Source: a candidate division KSB1 bacterium
GTDB lineage: Bacteria > Zhuqueibacterota > Zhuqueibacteria > Residuimicrobiales > Krinioviventaceae
Length of the DNA stretch: 34,008 nt
Reading direction: 5' to 3'
Assembly (NCBI GenBank): GCA_034505495.1
Contig: JAPDQV010000026.1
Coordinates: 1-34,008, forward strand
The notes under the pieces are model-generated. The model saw only the letters and a program-made list of their open reading frames with translations, was not told where the DNA came from and did no database searches. The first letter of the stretch is position 1; the number at the start of each line of letters is the position of its first letter. The position numbers were made by a program, and so were the translations under genes. Below, one piece after another: positions 8,503 through 16,565 of this stretch.

Positions 8503-9156
8503 TTACCTGCTGAAAGTGCGGTTCTTTAAAGCACTGCCTGCCACTCTTTTAATCTCCATCGCCATGCGCAAAGGATAACCGCGTGTCCTTCTGCAACAGT
8601 CAGCAATTTGTAGTTCGCTCCAACCCAATTGCCTCTTTTCCGCATAAAAGCGGAAAAAGCTCTCTGCTTCTGTTGCGGAAAGACGATCAAGACAAAGCTT
8701 GCGGGAAAGCCGCAGCGTGGCCCGCAGCCGCAAAAGAGAATCGGGGTCGAGCGAAGATTCGACGATACCGATGAACAAGAAAGCATTACTCAAAGCAAAG
8801 TAACGACAGAGTTCGTTTTTAGCTAAAGAGAGCGAGTTGATATTATCCAGAATTAAAACGACTTTATTCGGAGAGTCTGCAGCAGCCCGGACGAGCAGTC
8901 TTCTAATTGATTTATAGGGAAGCGAGACCTCATTGACTCCGTTTATAATCTGCTTGTAAAGTCTTCGGCACATTTTTTCCGGAGCCAAGCCAAAGTCGGC
9001 AAACCAAAAGGCGTATCGACTGCAATACAGTTCCGCCGCGCGCCTGACCAAAGCTGTGCGCCCCATCCCGAACTTGCCCTGAATCAGGATATTTTGACCC
9101 TCTTCCAAACAACGACCGATAAAATCGAGTTCTTTTTTCCTGCCGACAAAATGCAC
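8503..9156 (-). CDS. P-loop AAA/STAND-like ATPase-domain protein with altered Walker motifs
   Basis: A 217-residue protein opening with FVGRKKELDFI, the typical entry to AAA/STAND ATPase domains that sense or regulate. The P-loop reads GKFGMGRT (27-34), with Arg33 in place of the usual Lys, and Walker B reads VVLILDNIN, with Asn105 after Asp104 in place of Glu. Both changes would be expected to weaken or abolish ATP hydrolysis. The C-terminal winged-helix-like part is short and no effector domain is present. The start is GTG at 9154-9156, preceded by an AGGT site and only three bases from the stop of the upstream gene. It is the last gene of the dynamin trio. Its partner and function are unknown; a regulatory switch or scaffold is an inference. 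Confidence 0.75.
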   Translation of the reverse strand: MHFVGRKKELDFIGRCLEEGQNILIQGKFGMGRTALVRRAAELYCSRYAFWFADFGLAPEKMCRRLYKQIINGVNEVSLPYKSIRRLLVRAAADSPNKVVLILDNINSLSLAKNELCRYFALSNAFLFIGIVESSLDPDSLLRLRATLRLSRKLCLDRLSATEAESFFRFYAEKRQLGWSELQIADCCRRTRGYPLRMAMEIKRVAGSALKNRTFSR

Positions 9157-9159
9157 GGC

Positions 9160-9591
9160 TTACCTGTTCTTTAATTTTTCGATCTGCTTCAAGTCGAAGA
9201 GAAGACGATCGATGAATGGGTCCAACTCTTTATACAACAACGGGTTCACAGGCCCGTATCGATTCAATTGAGCCGCCTTTTCTTCATATAATAAGGCCCA
9301 AAAGCTTCCCAAAAAAGCCTCGATCAAACAACTCTGCTTAGTTATTTTAACCGGCAATTCAAATTTATCCTGCATTTCGCGGATCGTCTTTAACACTTCC
9401 TCGAGTCTTTCCAGGATGACCTGCCGCTTTTGCGGCTCGATATCGTCTTCATACCGAAACATAATAGATTGCGGCCGGCCTCCCTGGAGAAGCCTCTTCA
9501 AGAGCAGAATTTCTTCCTCCAGCATGCGCAGGGTCACTGTCAACGATGTCTTTTGTGCTTCATTGAACAAAGCAGAATCGGCAAGGCTCAT
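9160..9591 (-). CDS. Small helical protein coupled to the dynamin gene, function unknown
   Basis: I do not recognise this 143-residue protein. It is almost entirely predicted alpha-helical, with heptad-like Leu/Glu/Lys stretches around residues 14-35 and 50-75. It contains FLGSFWALLYEEKAAQL, an amphipathic segment that could touch a membrane or another helix. I place the start at the ATG 9589-9591, which overlaps the TGA stop of the dynamin gene (ATGA); an upstream in-frame TTG at 9606 is less likely. The coupling implies stoichiometric production with the dynamin-like GTPase, so an accessory or adaptor role is the simplest inference. Confidence 0.7.
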   Translation of the reverse strand: MSLADSALFNEAQKTSLTVTLRMLEEEILLLKRLLQGGRPQSIMFRYEDDIEPQKRQVILERLEEVLKTIREMQDKFELPVKITKQSCLIEAFLGSFWALLYEEKAAQLNRYGPVNPLLYKELDPFIDRLLFDLKQIEKLKNR

Positions 9592-11363
9592 GACGGCTGA
9601 TTCCAATATTCGCGAATTGCCTGCACTTTTTGCAAAATTGCTTCGACCGCTTCGATCTGCTGCTCCTGCTCGCGAAGCGTTTCCCGAAGGTAGAATTCAT
9701 CCTTTGTCTTCAACTCAATATGTTTCTTGATCAAGTGGGAAATTTCCTGCGCCGTTCGCTCGAGGATCTGCTCGAACTCATAAAGGAACCGACGGTTGTT
9801 TTCACTCAGGCCGTAGAAAAGGTCGGACCGGAACCGTCCCCACTGTTGATCCAATTTGCGCAGCAATACTTTTTTCATCTTTTTTTTGACGATCGACTCG
9901 AACATGGGACGCGGCAGAATCATCAGATAGGCATTGATGAACGGCTCCAGCGAACCTTCCACTTCCCAGGTTTGATAATAAAAGCGGCTGACGTATTGCC
10001 AGGCATCCTGCCGCATTTGGATGATGCGGGAAATCTGGAATAGCTCTGCCGAATAATTATAGATGTCGTTAATGATTTGGCTGACTTCTTGGTTTAGGTA
10101 GGCGATCTCTTCATTGAATTTTTCTTTTATCGTTTTTTCGATCCTTACACGATAGGGTTCGAATTCATCGATGACCGCCTCAATCAGTAACGATTTGATT
10201 TCAGAAAAAAGCCGCCTTCGAGGCACCGTTCGGTTCGATATTAGAATGCTTTCGATCTTTTGTTGGAGTTTCGGTGCGGAAGCGCGAATAAAAGCGTGCG
10301 TCTGCTCGTCATAATCATTCAAAAGCCTTTGCTTGATTTCTTCCAAAAGGTAACTCAGCCGCACAGAGTTCTTTTTGATTCGCTCCATGTATTGAGAAAA
10401 TTTAGTCAAGGTCGCGTTCAGTTCTTCCAGAGACACGGTGCGCGCTTTTTGATCGATAGCCAGCAGATTTTTCCATTCATCGCAAACGCGTAGTATTCGG
10501 TCTGCATTGGCAAGGATAATATAACGGCCGCGATTCTGCAAAAGCAATTCGTTGACCTTGCGCTCAAAAGCCTCCAGACCGCTCTGCTTCAGCTTTTCCG
10601 GGTCGTTCATCTGCTTCGCCTGCAGGCCGCACAAAGCAGAGAGCGGCGAGATCTCGATATCATCCTTTCCCAAGAGTCGGCACAGCACAGCTTGATTAAA
10701 CGCCACGACTTTTTTCAACCCCTCAGGGTCCAGGTAATCGCTTTTGCTAAGCACAAAAATGATTTGCGGCACAACCGGAATGACCATCTTGAGAAAATCC
10801 TGCTCCAGCTCAGTCAGCGGCGGATCGGCGGAAAAAACAAAAACGGCCGCATCAGCGTGGAGAAGGTATTCAACCGTCAGTCGCGTGTTATGAGCATGCA
10901 CAGAGCCGATGCCGGGAGTATCGACAATGACAACCCCATTTTTAAGAATATCCGCCGGAATACCCACCGCCACCTTTGCCACTCCCTTGACGTTATTCGG
11001 ATTATCGCTTTCAGTAATGTATTCGGCCAAGTCCTCGATTTCGACTTTTTGCGAACCGCCGTTTAGAAACTCAACATGGGCTTCAAGCGAGCTGCTGTAG
11101 CGGATTTCCGTAATCACAGCGGTGACGGGTATTACGTCAGCGGGTAGTACGGCGCGACCGAACAGCGCATTGATCAGCGTCGTTTTGCCGCGCTTGAATT
11201 GACCCAAAACGACCAGCTGCAATCGTTCTTCGGCTATGTTTTGCAAGATTTCGTTAAATGTCTGCGCAAAAGTCTCGCCGGGAATGAGGTTGCGCAAGGA
11301 AGCGGCTGCCTCGGCAAGCGCCTGTTTCTGCTCTTGAAATTGGGCAATTCGCTCTGTATTCAT
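9588..11363 (-). CDS. Dynamin-like large GTPase (bacterial dynamin family)
   Basis: A 591-residue dynamin-family protein. The GTPase domain spans about residues 40-280. G1 is GQFKRGKTT (54-62, Lys60), the G2 threonine lies in PVTAVIT (81 or 85), G3 is DTPGIGS (148-154) and G4 is SKSD (206-209). The rest is long helices, as in the neck and trunk of bacterial dynamins. A segment around LMILPRPMFESIVKKKMKKV could form a membrane-binding paddle or amphipathic tip, and the C terminus is coiled-coil (LREQEQQIEAVEAILQKV). Family members fuse, bend or protect membranes, and some act during phage attack. It is the first gene of a coupled trio. GAGGT nine bases upstream supports the ATG. A terminator-like hairpin lies 20 bases before the start codon. 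Confidence 0.88.
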   Translation of the reverse strand: MNTERIAQFQEQKQALAEAAASLRNLIPGETFAQTFNEILQNIAEERLQLVVLGQFKRGKTTLINALFGRAVLPADVIPVTAVITEIRYSSSLEAHVEFLNGGSQKVEIEDLAEYITESDNPNNVKGVAKVAVGIPADILKNGVVIVDTPGIGSVHAHNTRLTVEYLLHADAAVFVFSADPPLTELEQDFLKMVIPVVPQIIFVLSKSDYLDPEGLKKVVAFNQAVLCRLLGKDDIEISPLSALCGLQAKQMNDPEKLKQSGLEAFERKVNELLLQNRGRYIILANADRILRVCDEWKNLLAIDQKARTVSLEELNATLTKFSQYMERIKKNSVRLSYLLEEIKQRLLNDYDEQTHAFIRASAPKLQQKIESILISNRTVPRRRLFSEIKSLLIEAVIDEFEPYRVRIEKTIKEKFNEEIAYLNQEVSQIINDIYNYSAELFQISRIIQMRQDAWQYVSRFYYQTWEVEGSLEPFINAYLMILPRPMFESIVKKKMKKVLLRKLDQQWGRFRSDLFYGLSENNRRFLYEFEQILERTAQEISHLIKKHIELKTKDEFYLRETLREQEQQIEAVEAILQKVQAIREYWNQPS

Positions 11364-11383
11364 CTTGGATTTACCTCATATAC

Positions 11384-11426
11384 AAAAAAAAACTCCTGAT
11401 TCTTATCGAACATAAAAATCAGGAGT
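11384..11426 (-). terminator. Terminator-like hairpin in the leader of the dynamin operon (possible attenuator)
   Basis: On the minus strand, a 10-bp perfect stem (arms 11417-11426 and 11392-11401, ACTCCTGATT / AATCAGGAGT) with a 15-base loop is followed by a run of nine T (11392-11384). This is a textbook intrinsic terminator oriented toward the dynamin gene, whose ATG is at 11363. Only about 20 bases remain between the T run and the start codon, and these hold the GAGGT ribosome site, so there is little room for a promoter after it. Upstream, GGAGT (minus strand, 11456-11452) could pair with ACTCC of the first arm as a competing structure. Alternatively it ends the transcript of the transporter gene at 11884. 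Confidence 0.7.
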
Positions 11427-11539
11427 CATCAGCATAATGCGATTAAGGTGAACTCCATCACCTGAAATAAATATAACATCTCGAAAATTTTTAATAAAGC
11501 ACTTTTTTCGAGCGGGCTCGAGAGATCGTTCGCTTTTTA

Positions 11540-11569
11540 TTGATCCTCTAAATTTTTTTCCTTTATAAT
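11540..11569 (+). promoter_or_regulatory. Sigma70-type promoter for the small PQ-loop protein
   Basis: TTGATC at 11540-11545 and a perfect TATAAT at 11564-11569 are separated by 18 bases. This would start transcription around 11576 and leave a leader of roughly 40 bases before the ATG at 11615. The surrounding DNA is AT-rich and noncoding, which fits but also raises the chance of a random match. Confidence 0.55.
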
Positions 11570-11614
11570 GATATAAATGCTCCTTAGCTTTAGGAATACC
11601 ATCTAAGGGAGCCT

Positions 11615-11881
11615 ATGAGCATTTTCGAAATCATCATGCTTCTCTGCTTCGGCTTGGCCTGGCCGTTTTCGATCTATAAAACGTATACCGCCCGCCGGAA
11701 TGAGGGCAAGAGCGTCATCTTTTTGTATGCGGTTCTCGTCGGTTACGCCAGCGGCGTAATCCACAAGCTGCTTTACAGCCTCGATGCCGTCATTGCCCTC
11801 TATTCTCTCAACGGTTTCATGGTGTTAATCGACATTCTTCTCTATCACCGCAACGAACGGCTGCAGAAAAACAGCCGATAA
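11615..11881 (+). CDS. Small three-helix membrane protein, PQ-loop/SemiSWEET-like
   Basis: An 88-residue protein with three hydrophobic segments (about 3-20, 34-52 and 57-77). The first is followed by WPFSIYKTYTARRNEGKS, which resembles the region after the PQ (here WP) turn of SemiSWEET/MtN3 proteins, where a helix ends in a kinked proline and a basic loop with KS follows. SemiSWEETs are three-helix half-transporters that dimerise to move sugars; assignment here is by pattern only. AAGGGAG at 11605-11611 precedes the ATG, and a good promoter is visible at 11540. It converges on the GPH symporter gene with two bases between the stops. Confidence 0.7.
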   Translation: MSIFEIIMLLCFGLAWPFSIYKTYTARRNEGKSVIFLYAVLVGYASGVIHKLLYSLDAVIALYSLNGFMVLIDILLYHRNERLQKNSR

Positions 11882-11883
11882 CC

Positions 11884-13266
11884 CTATTCGCGTTGCCGTC
11901 TGGCGGATAACTCGGCTTCGATCTCTTCCAGCTTGGACTGCGTCAATGGATACGCAAACATAAAGGCGGCTCCAAGAACAGCGGCCAGCGCCGGAAAGAG
12001 GCTCATTACGGCGCGAATGCCGACTAAAGAGGTAACCGTTTGAGCAACGTTGGGTACAAATCCGAACGCCTGCAGAATCCAACCCAATAGAGCTCCGCCG
12101 AGAGCTAAACCCAGTTTGAGCGCAAAGAGCGAAGCTGCCATGATGAGTCCCGTTGCCCTGCGGCCGAATTTCCACTCGCCGTAATCGGCCGTATCCGTGT
12201 AAATGGACCATTGCAGCACAGCCATTGGTCCCATGCACAGCGAAGCGAGCAGCTGAAAGAGAAACATCAGCTCGACCTGCTCCGGCTTGAAAAAGAAAAA
12301 GCTGCCGACAAAGACGGCGGTGAGCAGCATCAAGACGGTGTAGGCGCGGCCTTTTTGCAGGACAGAGGTAATCGGTTTGGCCAGCATGGCGCCGATAATG
12401 GTAAAAACGGTGCCGAACATCATGAAGGCAGAGGTCATCGAATAAGAGATTTCTCGGCCGAAGAGGATCAGATTATCCTTGCCGACAAAATATTTGAAAT
12501 AATACATGATGGCGCCGTTGCGCATGGCGTTTAAAGTGAGCTGCATGACGGTTGCACCGGCAATCAGCAGCCAAGGCTTGTTTCGAATTAGATCGCGCAA
12601 ATCCTGTTTCAAAGCCGATTTTTGTTCTTTCGGCGGAGAGACGCGCTCTTTGGTGGTCAAGAAGGTGATGAGAAAGAGGATCACCGCCAACGCTGAAACG
12701 CCGGTCATGACCACGCGATAGCCGAGCGCCTCGTTGTCGGCGTAATATTTCGCCACGATACTCGGCACCGTAGCCTGCACCACGAGCCCGCCGATAAAGG
12801 CGCCGACAAACCGATAAGAAGAAATGGCTGTACGTTCCGAAGCGCTGGGCGTCAGAACCCCCATCAAGGCCGAATAAGGCACGTTGATGGCGGTGTAGAT
12901 CATCATCATCAGCGTATAAGTCGTGTAGGCATAAACGATTTTGCCGGTCATGCTCCAATTCGGCGTCGCAAAGGTCAGCACGCCGACGACGCCGAACGGT
13001 ACGGCGAACCAGAGCAAATAGGGTCTGAATTTCCCCCAACGGGTGTTGGTTCGATCGGCAATGGCGCCCATCATCGGATCGTTGACGGCGTCCCAAATGC
13101 GCGTGATCAACATCATCGTACCGACCACGCCGGCCGATATTCCGACAATATCGGTATAGAAATACATCAGGAACAGCATAAAGCTTTGAAAGAAGAAATT
13201 CGACGCCACGTCCCCCATGGCGTAACCGATTCTCTCCTTGATCGACACCTGTCCTTCGCGCTTCAC
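11884..13266 (-). CDS. GPH/MelB-family sugar:cation symporter (MFS fold)
   Basis: A 12-helix transporter of the glycoside-pentoside-hexuronide:cation family. The diagnostic block RIWDAVNDPMMGAIADRT followed by RWGKFRPYLLW is present near residue 40, with the second-half features in place. It would carry a sugar or glycoside inward with Na+ or H+. I set the start at GTG 13264-13266 (protein beginning VKREGQ), because an ideal AGGGAGG lies six bases before it; an upstream TTG at 13284 would place that site inside the coding region. It is downstream of the alkaline phosphatase gene (50-base gap) on the same strand. Confidence 0.88.
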   Translation of the reverse strand: MKREGQVSIKERIGYAMGDVASNFFFQSFMLFLMYFYTDIVGISAGVVGTMMLITRIWDAVNDPMMGAIADRTNTRWGKFRPYLLWFAVPFGVVGVLTFATPNWSMTGKIVYAYTTYTLMMMIYTAINVPYSALMGVLTPSASERTAISSYRFVGAFIGGLVVQATVPSIVAKYYADNEALGYRVVMTGVSALAVILFLITFLTTKERVSPPKEQKSALKQDLRDLIRNKPWLLIAGATVMQLTLNAMRNGAIMYYFKYFVGKDNLILFGREISYSMTSAFMMFGTVFTIIGAMLAKPITSVLQKGRAYTVLMLLTAVFVGSFFFFKPEQVELMFLFQLLASLCMGPMAVLQWSIYTDTADYGEWKFGRRATGLIMAASLFALKLGLALGGALLGWILQAFGFVPNVAQTVTSLVGIRAVMSLFPALAAVLGAAFMFAYPLTQSKLEEIEAELSARRQRE

Positions 13267-13316
13267 AATCTGCCTCCCTATCAATTCTTGTTCGTTTCTG
13301 TTTACTTACGAATGAG

Positions 13317-14648
13317 TCACAGAAAGGTTCTCAGCACGGCAGCTATGTCGGTGTTGTCGATGTATGTTCCACGCATCGGATCCCGGCCGCGCACGACTTT
13401 TGCAAACTTTTCCGCGCCTTTGCCTTTGGCATAAAGGGGAACCAATTGGTTGCTGTGGTTGTCGAGGTGCCATTGCATATCCGGCAAAACATTGCGCCCG
13501 CGATTGACGATCGGCGGATAGAACGCTTTTCTGCGGCCGTTCTCCTCGAGGTTTCCGGCGTTAGGGCCCCACAAGTAACCGGTCTCATGATCGGCGGTTA
13601 CGATTACCAACGTTTCGTCCCAGCTGCTGCGACTCTCCACCCATTCCACCACCGTCCTGACGGTGTTTTCGAAATCCGTCATTTCTTCGATGAGGCGCGC
13701 CGAATGATTGGCATGGCAGGCCCAATCGATGGCCCCAGCTTCGATCATCACATAAAAGCCCTTGGGATTTTTTTCCAACACAGCTAAAGCGGCAGAAGAA
13801 AGCTCGGCCAAAGAGGGCATGTTATCCGTCAACGGCGGCTCAAAGGGTACGCGCTGATTCTCACCGCCGCGCCGACTAAACTGCAGCGTAGAAGCAACCG
13901 GTGCCACTCCGAACAGTCGCTTAGGCGGCGCCGCAAGCACCTGTTGAAAGCCTTCGCGGCTGTCGACAAAGGTCCAAGGATCCGGCACACCGTCGCCGTC
14001 GGCGTCGGCTCCGACTCCGTCTTTGGTCACGCGCTGCCAGACCTTTTCATCGACATACTCGAACTTGGGTACCGCGCGCGGCTCGCCGTCGAAATTGAAA
14101 AACGGGTGTCCGCCGCCGACTACAACCTCGGCCGCGCTCTGCAGCAGCATCTGCTCGGCAATCACATGGTAGTTACCTCGACTGGTGTCGTGGGCAATAA
14201 AGCCGGCAGGGGTTGCGTGGCTGAACGGCACGCTGGTCACCACACCGGTGGATTTACCGGCCTTTTCCGCCTGCTCGAACAGATTCGGCAGCGGCCGGCC
14301 TAGGGTATCTACGCCAATGGCGCCGTTGCGCGTCTTGACCCCGCATGCCATGGCCGTCGCTGCAGCCGCCGAATCCGTCGGTTTGAGTTTGAGATATTCG
14401 AAATCCGTTGCGGCCTTTTGCGGATCATAGCCGTGACCAGAAGCGGAAAAGGTTGCCACCGCAGCTTTGATCGGAAACTTTTGCGCAATCAGGGATCCCT
14501 CTTGACCATAGATCCAGCAGCTCGCCGCCTCCATTTGATTAAAGCCCATACCGTCGCCGATGATGAGGATAACGTTTTTAGGTGCTTTGGCAGCCGAGCA
14601 TCCGGCGAAGAGAGCAAAACAGAAAACAGCTAAAAAAATTTTCCTCAT
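13317..14648 (-). CDS. Alkaline phosphatase, PhoA family, predicted lipoprotein
   Basis: Phosphomonoesterase of 443 residues. The metal-binding Asp is in IIGDGMG (D32), the nucleophile is S93 in TDSAAAATA, and the late metal site is VTADHETG near the C terminus; the SHATPAGF and GGGHPFF blocks are also present. The N terminus is a hydrophobic signal ending FAGC (Cys17), a reasonable lipobox, so it is probably anchored in the outer membrane or periplasm. AGGA lies nine bases before the ATG. It sits between two transporters on the same strand (66 and 50 base gaps), which suggests that phosphate or the dephosphorylated organic product is then imported. No Pho box was identified. Confidence 0.92.
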   Translation of the reverse strand: MRKIFLAVFCFALFAGCSAAKAPKNVILIIGDGMGFNQMEAASCWIYGQEGSLIAQKFPIKAAVATFSASGHGYDPQKAATDFEYLKLKPTDSAAAATAMACGVKTRNGAIGVDTLGRPLPNLFEQAEKAGKSTGVVTSVPFSHATPAGFIAHDTSRGNYHVIAEQMLLQSAAEVVVGGGHPFFNFDGEPRAVPKFEYVDEKVWQRVTKDGVGADADGDGVPDPWTFVDSREGFQQVLAAPPKRLFGVAPVASTLQFSRRGGENQRVPFEPPLTDNMPSLAELSSAALAVLEKNPKGFYVMIEAGAIDWACHANHSARLIEEMTDFENTVRTVVEWVESRSSWDETLVIVTADHETGYLWGPNAGNLEENGRRKAFYPPIVNRGRNVLPDMQWHLDNHSNQLVPLYAKGKGAEKFAKVVRGRDPMRGTYIDNTDIAAVLRTFL

Positions 14649-14714
14649 AATTTATGTCCTTCCTATTAATGTGACATTTTTTTCGACAGCCTTGCCGTAC
14701 TGCCCTGCCTATGC

Positions 14715-15923
14715 TTATCCGGTTTTTCGCCACAAAGGGATTTTAGGCTTTTTTGACAATACGAGAACAATAAAGACAGCTGCAGCACAGACGGCCCCGC
14801 ACCAAAAAGGCATGCGTATTCCGCCGGCTGAATAGGACAATCCGGCCAGGACAGGCCCCAGCGTCTGGCCGATGCGCAGCACCGTTCCATAAAGCGACAT
14901 AAAGGCCGCGCGGTACTCAAACGGTGCCGCTGCAGTCAACAGCGTCTGCAGGGACGGCAGGCCCAAACCCTGGGCAATTCCGTATACGACAATCGGGAGA
15001 ATGATCCATTTGAAACTGGGCAAAAAAGGGATGATGAACAAGGCTGCAGCGTAAAAAAGAAAAGAGAATGTGAGCAACTTTTTTTCGGTGAAACGAGCAG
15101 CCAGCCTGCCGGTCTGTGAAGAGGTAATCGCATTCGAGATCGACATCCCGGAAAAAAGCAGACCAATCTTGAACGGCTCAGCCTGAAACCTTTGGGATAA
15201 AAGAATCGGCAGAAACGTCAAATAAGGGCCGTATAAAAGAATAAAAACAAACAGTGCGCAGAAAAAGTAAAAAAGCGCCTGCCTGTTTGCTATTCCTTTG
15301 ACGGCACCATGAAGATAAGCCGAAAAATTGTCCGAGGATACTTGCTTTGGGCTTTCGAGGCGGAAAGCTGCCGCGAGGGCTATCGGCAGAGCGAGCAGCG
15401 GCAGCAGCAAAGGCAGCCGCCAGGCAAAACTGCTGAGTAAGCCTCCGAGAAAAGGATAGGCGGCTGTAGCGATGCTCAGCACGCTTGCGTTATAGCCCAT
15501 GGCGGCGATGCGTTCCCGCCCCGAAAACAGATCGCCGATGATCGTTACATTTAAAGCCCCCAGAGCGGCGGCGCCGATGCCTTGAAAAAATCGCAAATAT
15601 AAAAGCGATCGAAACGTTCTCGCCCAAAAGCATGCAGCACCGGCAAGACCGAATAGAACCAGTGCCGGGATCAGGACGCTTTTCCGGCCGAGTCGATCGG
15701 CGGCGACTCCCCAAATGGGCGTCAAAACCGTGCCCGGAAGAGTGAACATTGTGATCAGCAGTCCGATGGAAGATAATGGAACATGGAGTTCAGCGGCAAT
15801 CTTGGGTAGAACCGGTGTCAGTGAAGAAACGCCTAATACGGCCATGAGAGTGACGAGAAAAATCACTTGCAGATTGCGGTTGCGGAGCAGCGAGTTGGAT
15901 GAAACAGTTGCCGTCAACTCCAT
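14715..15923 (-). CDS. MFS transporter, drug/metabolite efflux type
   Basis: A 12-helix major facilitator of about 402 residues. Helix 1 starts with LQVIFLVTLMAVLGVSSLTP, and motif A after helix 2 is GVAADRLGRKS. The proline-rich TPVLPKIAAEL after helix 1 is common in the DHA1 efflux group. I chose the ATG at 15921-15923 (MELTAT) because AAAGGA lies about 12 bases upstream and a weak promoter (TTGCAT, 17 bases, TAAACT) fits ahead of it. An in-frame ATG at 15980 would add 19 basic residues and leave almost no room after the terminator at 16003-16035. The substrate is unknown. Confidence 0.85.
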   Translation of the reverse strand: MELTATVSSNSLLRNRNLQVIFLVTLMAVLGVSSLTPVLPKIAAELHVPLSSIGLLITMFTLPGTVLTPIWGVAADRLGRKSVLIPALVLFGLAGAACFWARTFRSLLYLRFFQGIGAAALGALNVTIIGDLFSGRERIAAMGYNASVLSIATAAYPFLGGLLSSFAWRLPLLLPLLALPIALAAAFRLESPKQVSSDNFSAYLHGAVKGIANRQALFYFFCALFVFILLYGPYLTFLPILLSQRFQAEPFKIGLLFSGMSISNAITSSQTGRLAARFTEKKLLTFSFLFYAAALFIIPFLPSFKWIILPIVVYGIAQGLGLPSLQTLLTAAAPFEYRAAFMSLYGTVLRIGQTLGPVLAGLSYSAGGIRMPFWCGAVCAAAVFIVLVLSKKPKIPLWRKTG

Positions 15924-16002
15924 GCAGGCGGTTCGTCCTTTCTTTTTTTGCAGTTTAGCAATTTTTCTGCAGAAATGCAAAACGAAAGGGCGCCGTTCAA
16001 AA

Positions 16003-16035
16003 CAAAAAAGGCCGCCGAAAAGGTTTCGGCGGCCT
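16003..16035 (-). terminator. Intrinsic terminator of the oxidoreductase-DoxX operon
   Basis: The perfect 12-bp arms AGGCCGCCGAAA (16009-16020) and TTTCGGCGGCCT (16024-16035) have a three-base loop. On the minus strand they are followed by TTTTTT (16008-16003) and a further T-rich stretch. It begins eight bases after the DoxX stop codon at 16043. Confidence 0.88.
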
Positions 16036-16042
16036 AGGGGAT

Positions 16043-16531
16043 TTATTTATTTCGGCAGAACCACTTGTGCAGCAGATAATCCAAGCCCGCCCAGCGGCCG
16101 TTCGGTGTAATGGCTATCACAAAAAGCGCCGCCATTTCCACCAAATTTTTGTTGACGATCAGATAATTGCCTTCCATGGGTATGGAATAGTAAAAACCGA
16201 CGAAAGGCGGATTGGCGAGATAATAGAGGGCGATCAGCAGCATGCCGGCATAAGCAGCCCAGCGGGTCAGACAGCCGACGATCAATCCCAGGCCGATGGC
16301 AATCAATCCCCAAATATTCATCTGATTGACCACCGCAAGCACCGTAGGGGTATCGACGATCCAGTGGAAAAAGGGCGCAAGAAAGCCGCGGGACTGACTC
16401 AGATATCCTGCCGCCGACCAGTTGCCTTTCAGCAGTTTGGCGACGCCTTCGTACAGAAAATGCCAGCCGATCAGGACGCGCAGTATTACCAGCGCGACCT
16501 TTTGCAGAGAGGTAAATTTATCTTCCGACAT
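16043..16531 (-). CDS. DoxX-like four-helix membrane protein
   Basis: A 162-residue integral membrane protein of the DoxX/SURF4-like type. Helix 1 reads VALVILRVLIGWHFLYEGVA, with the family's conserved helix-one pattern (R..IG..F...G..K). Three further helices follow (WGLIAIGLGLIVG, AAYAGMLLIALYYLA, LVEMAALFVIAI). Family members serve as quinone-linked or redox-partner membrane subunits in some systems, but most are uncharacterised. The start is ATG 16529-16531 with GGAAAG upstream; a longer start at 16549 is possible. It is cotranscribed after the Tat-exported Gfo/Idh/MocA gene (34 bases apart), so it may be the membrane partner of that periplasmic oxidoreductase; this is inference. Confidence 0.85.
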   Translation of the reverse strand: MSEDKFTSLQKVALVILRVLIGWHFLYEGVAKLLKGNWSAAGYLSQSRGFLAPFFHWIVDTPTVLAVVNQMNIWGLIAIGLGLIVGCLTRWAAYAGMLLIALYYLANPPFVGFYYSIPMEGNYLIVNKNLVEMAALFVIAITPNGRWAGLDYLLHKWFCRNK

Positions 16532-16565
16532 GGACTTTCCTTTCCTCATTTTAAAGCCGACGTGA

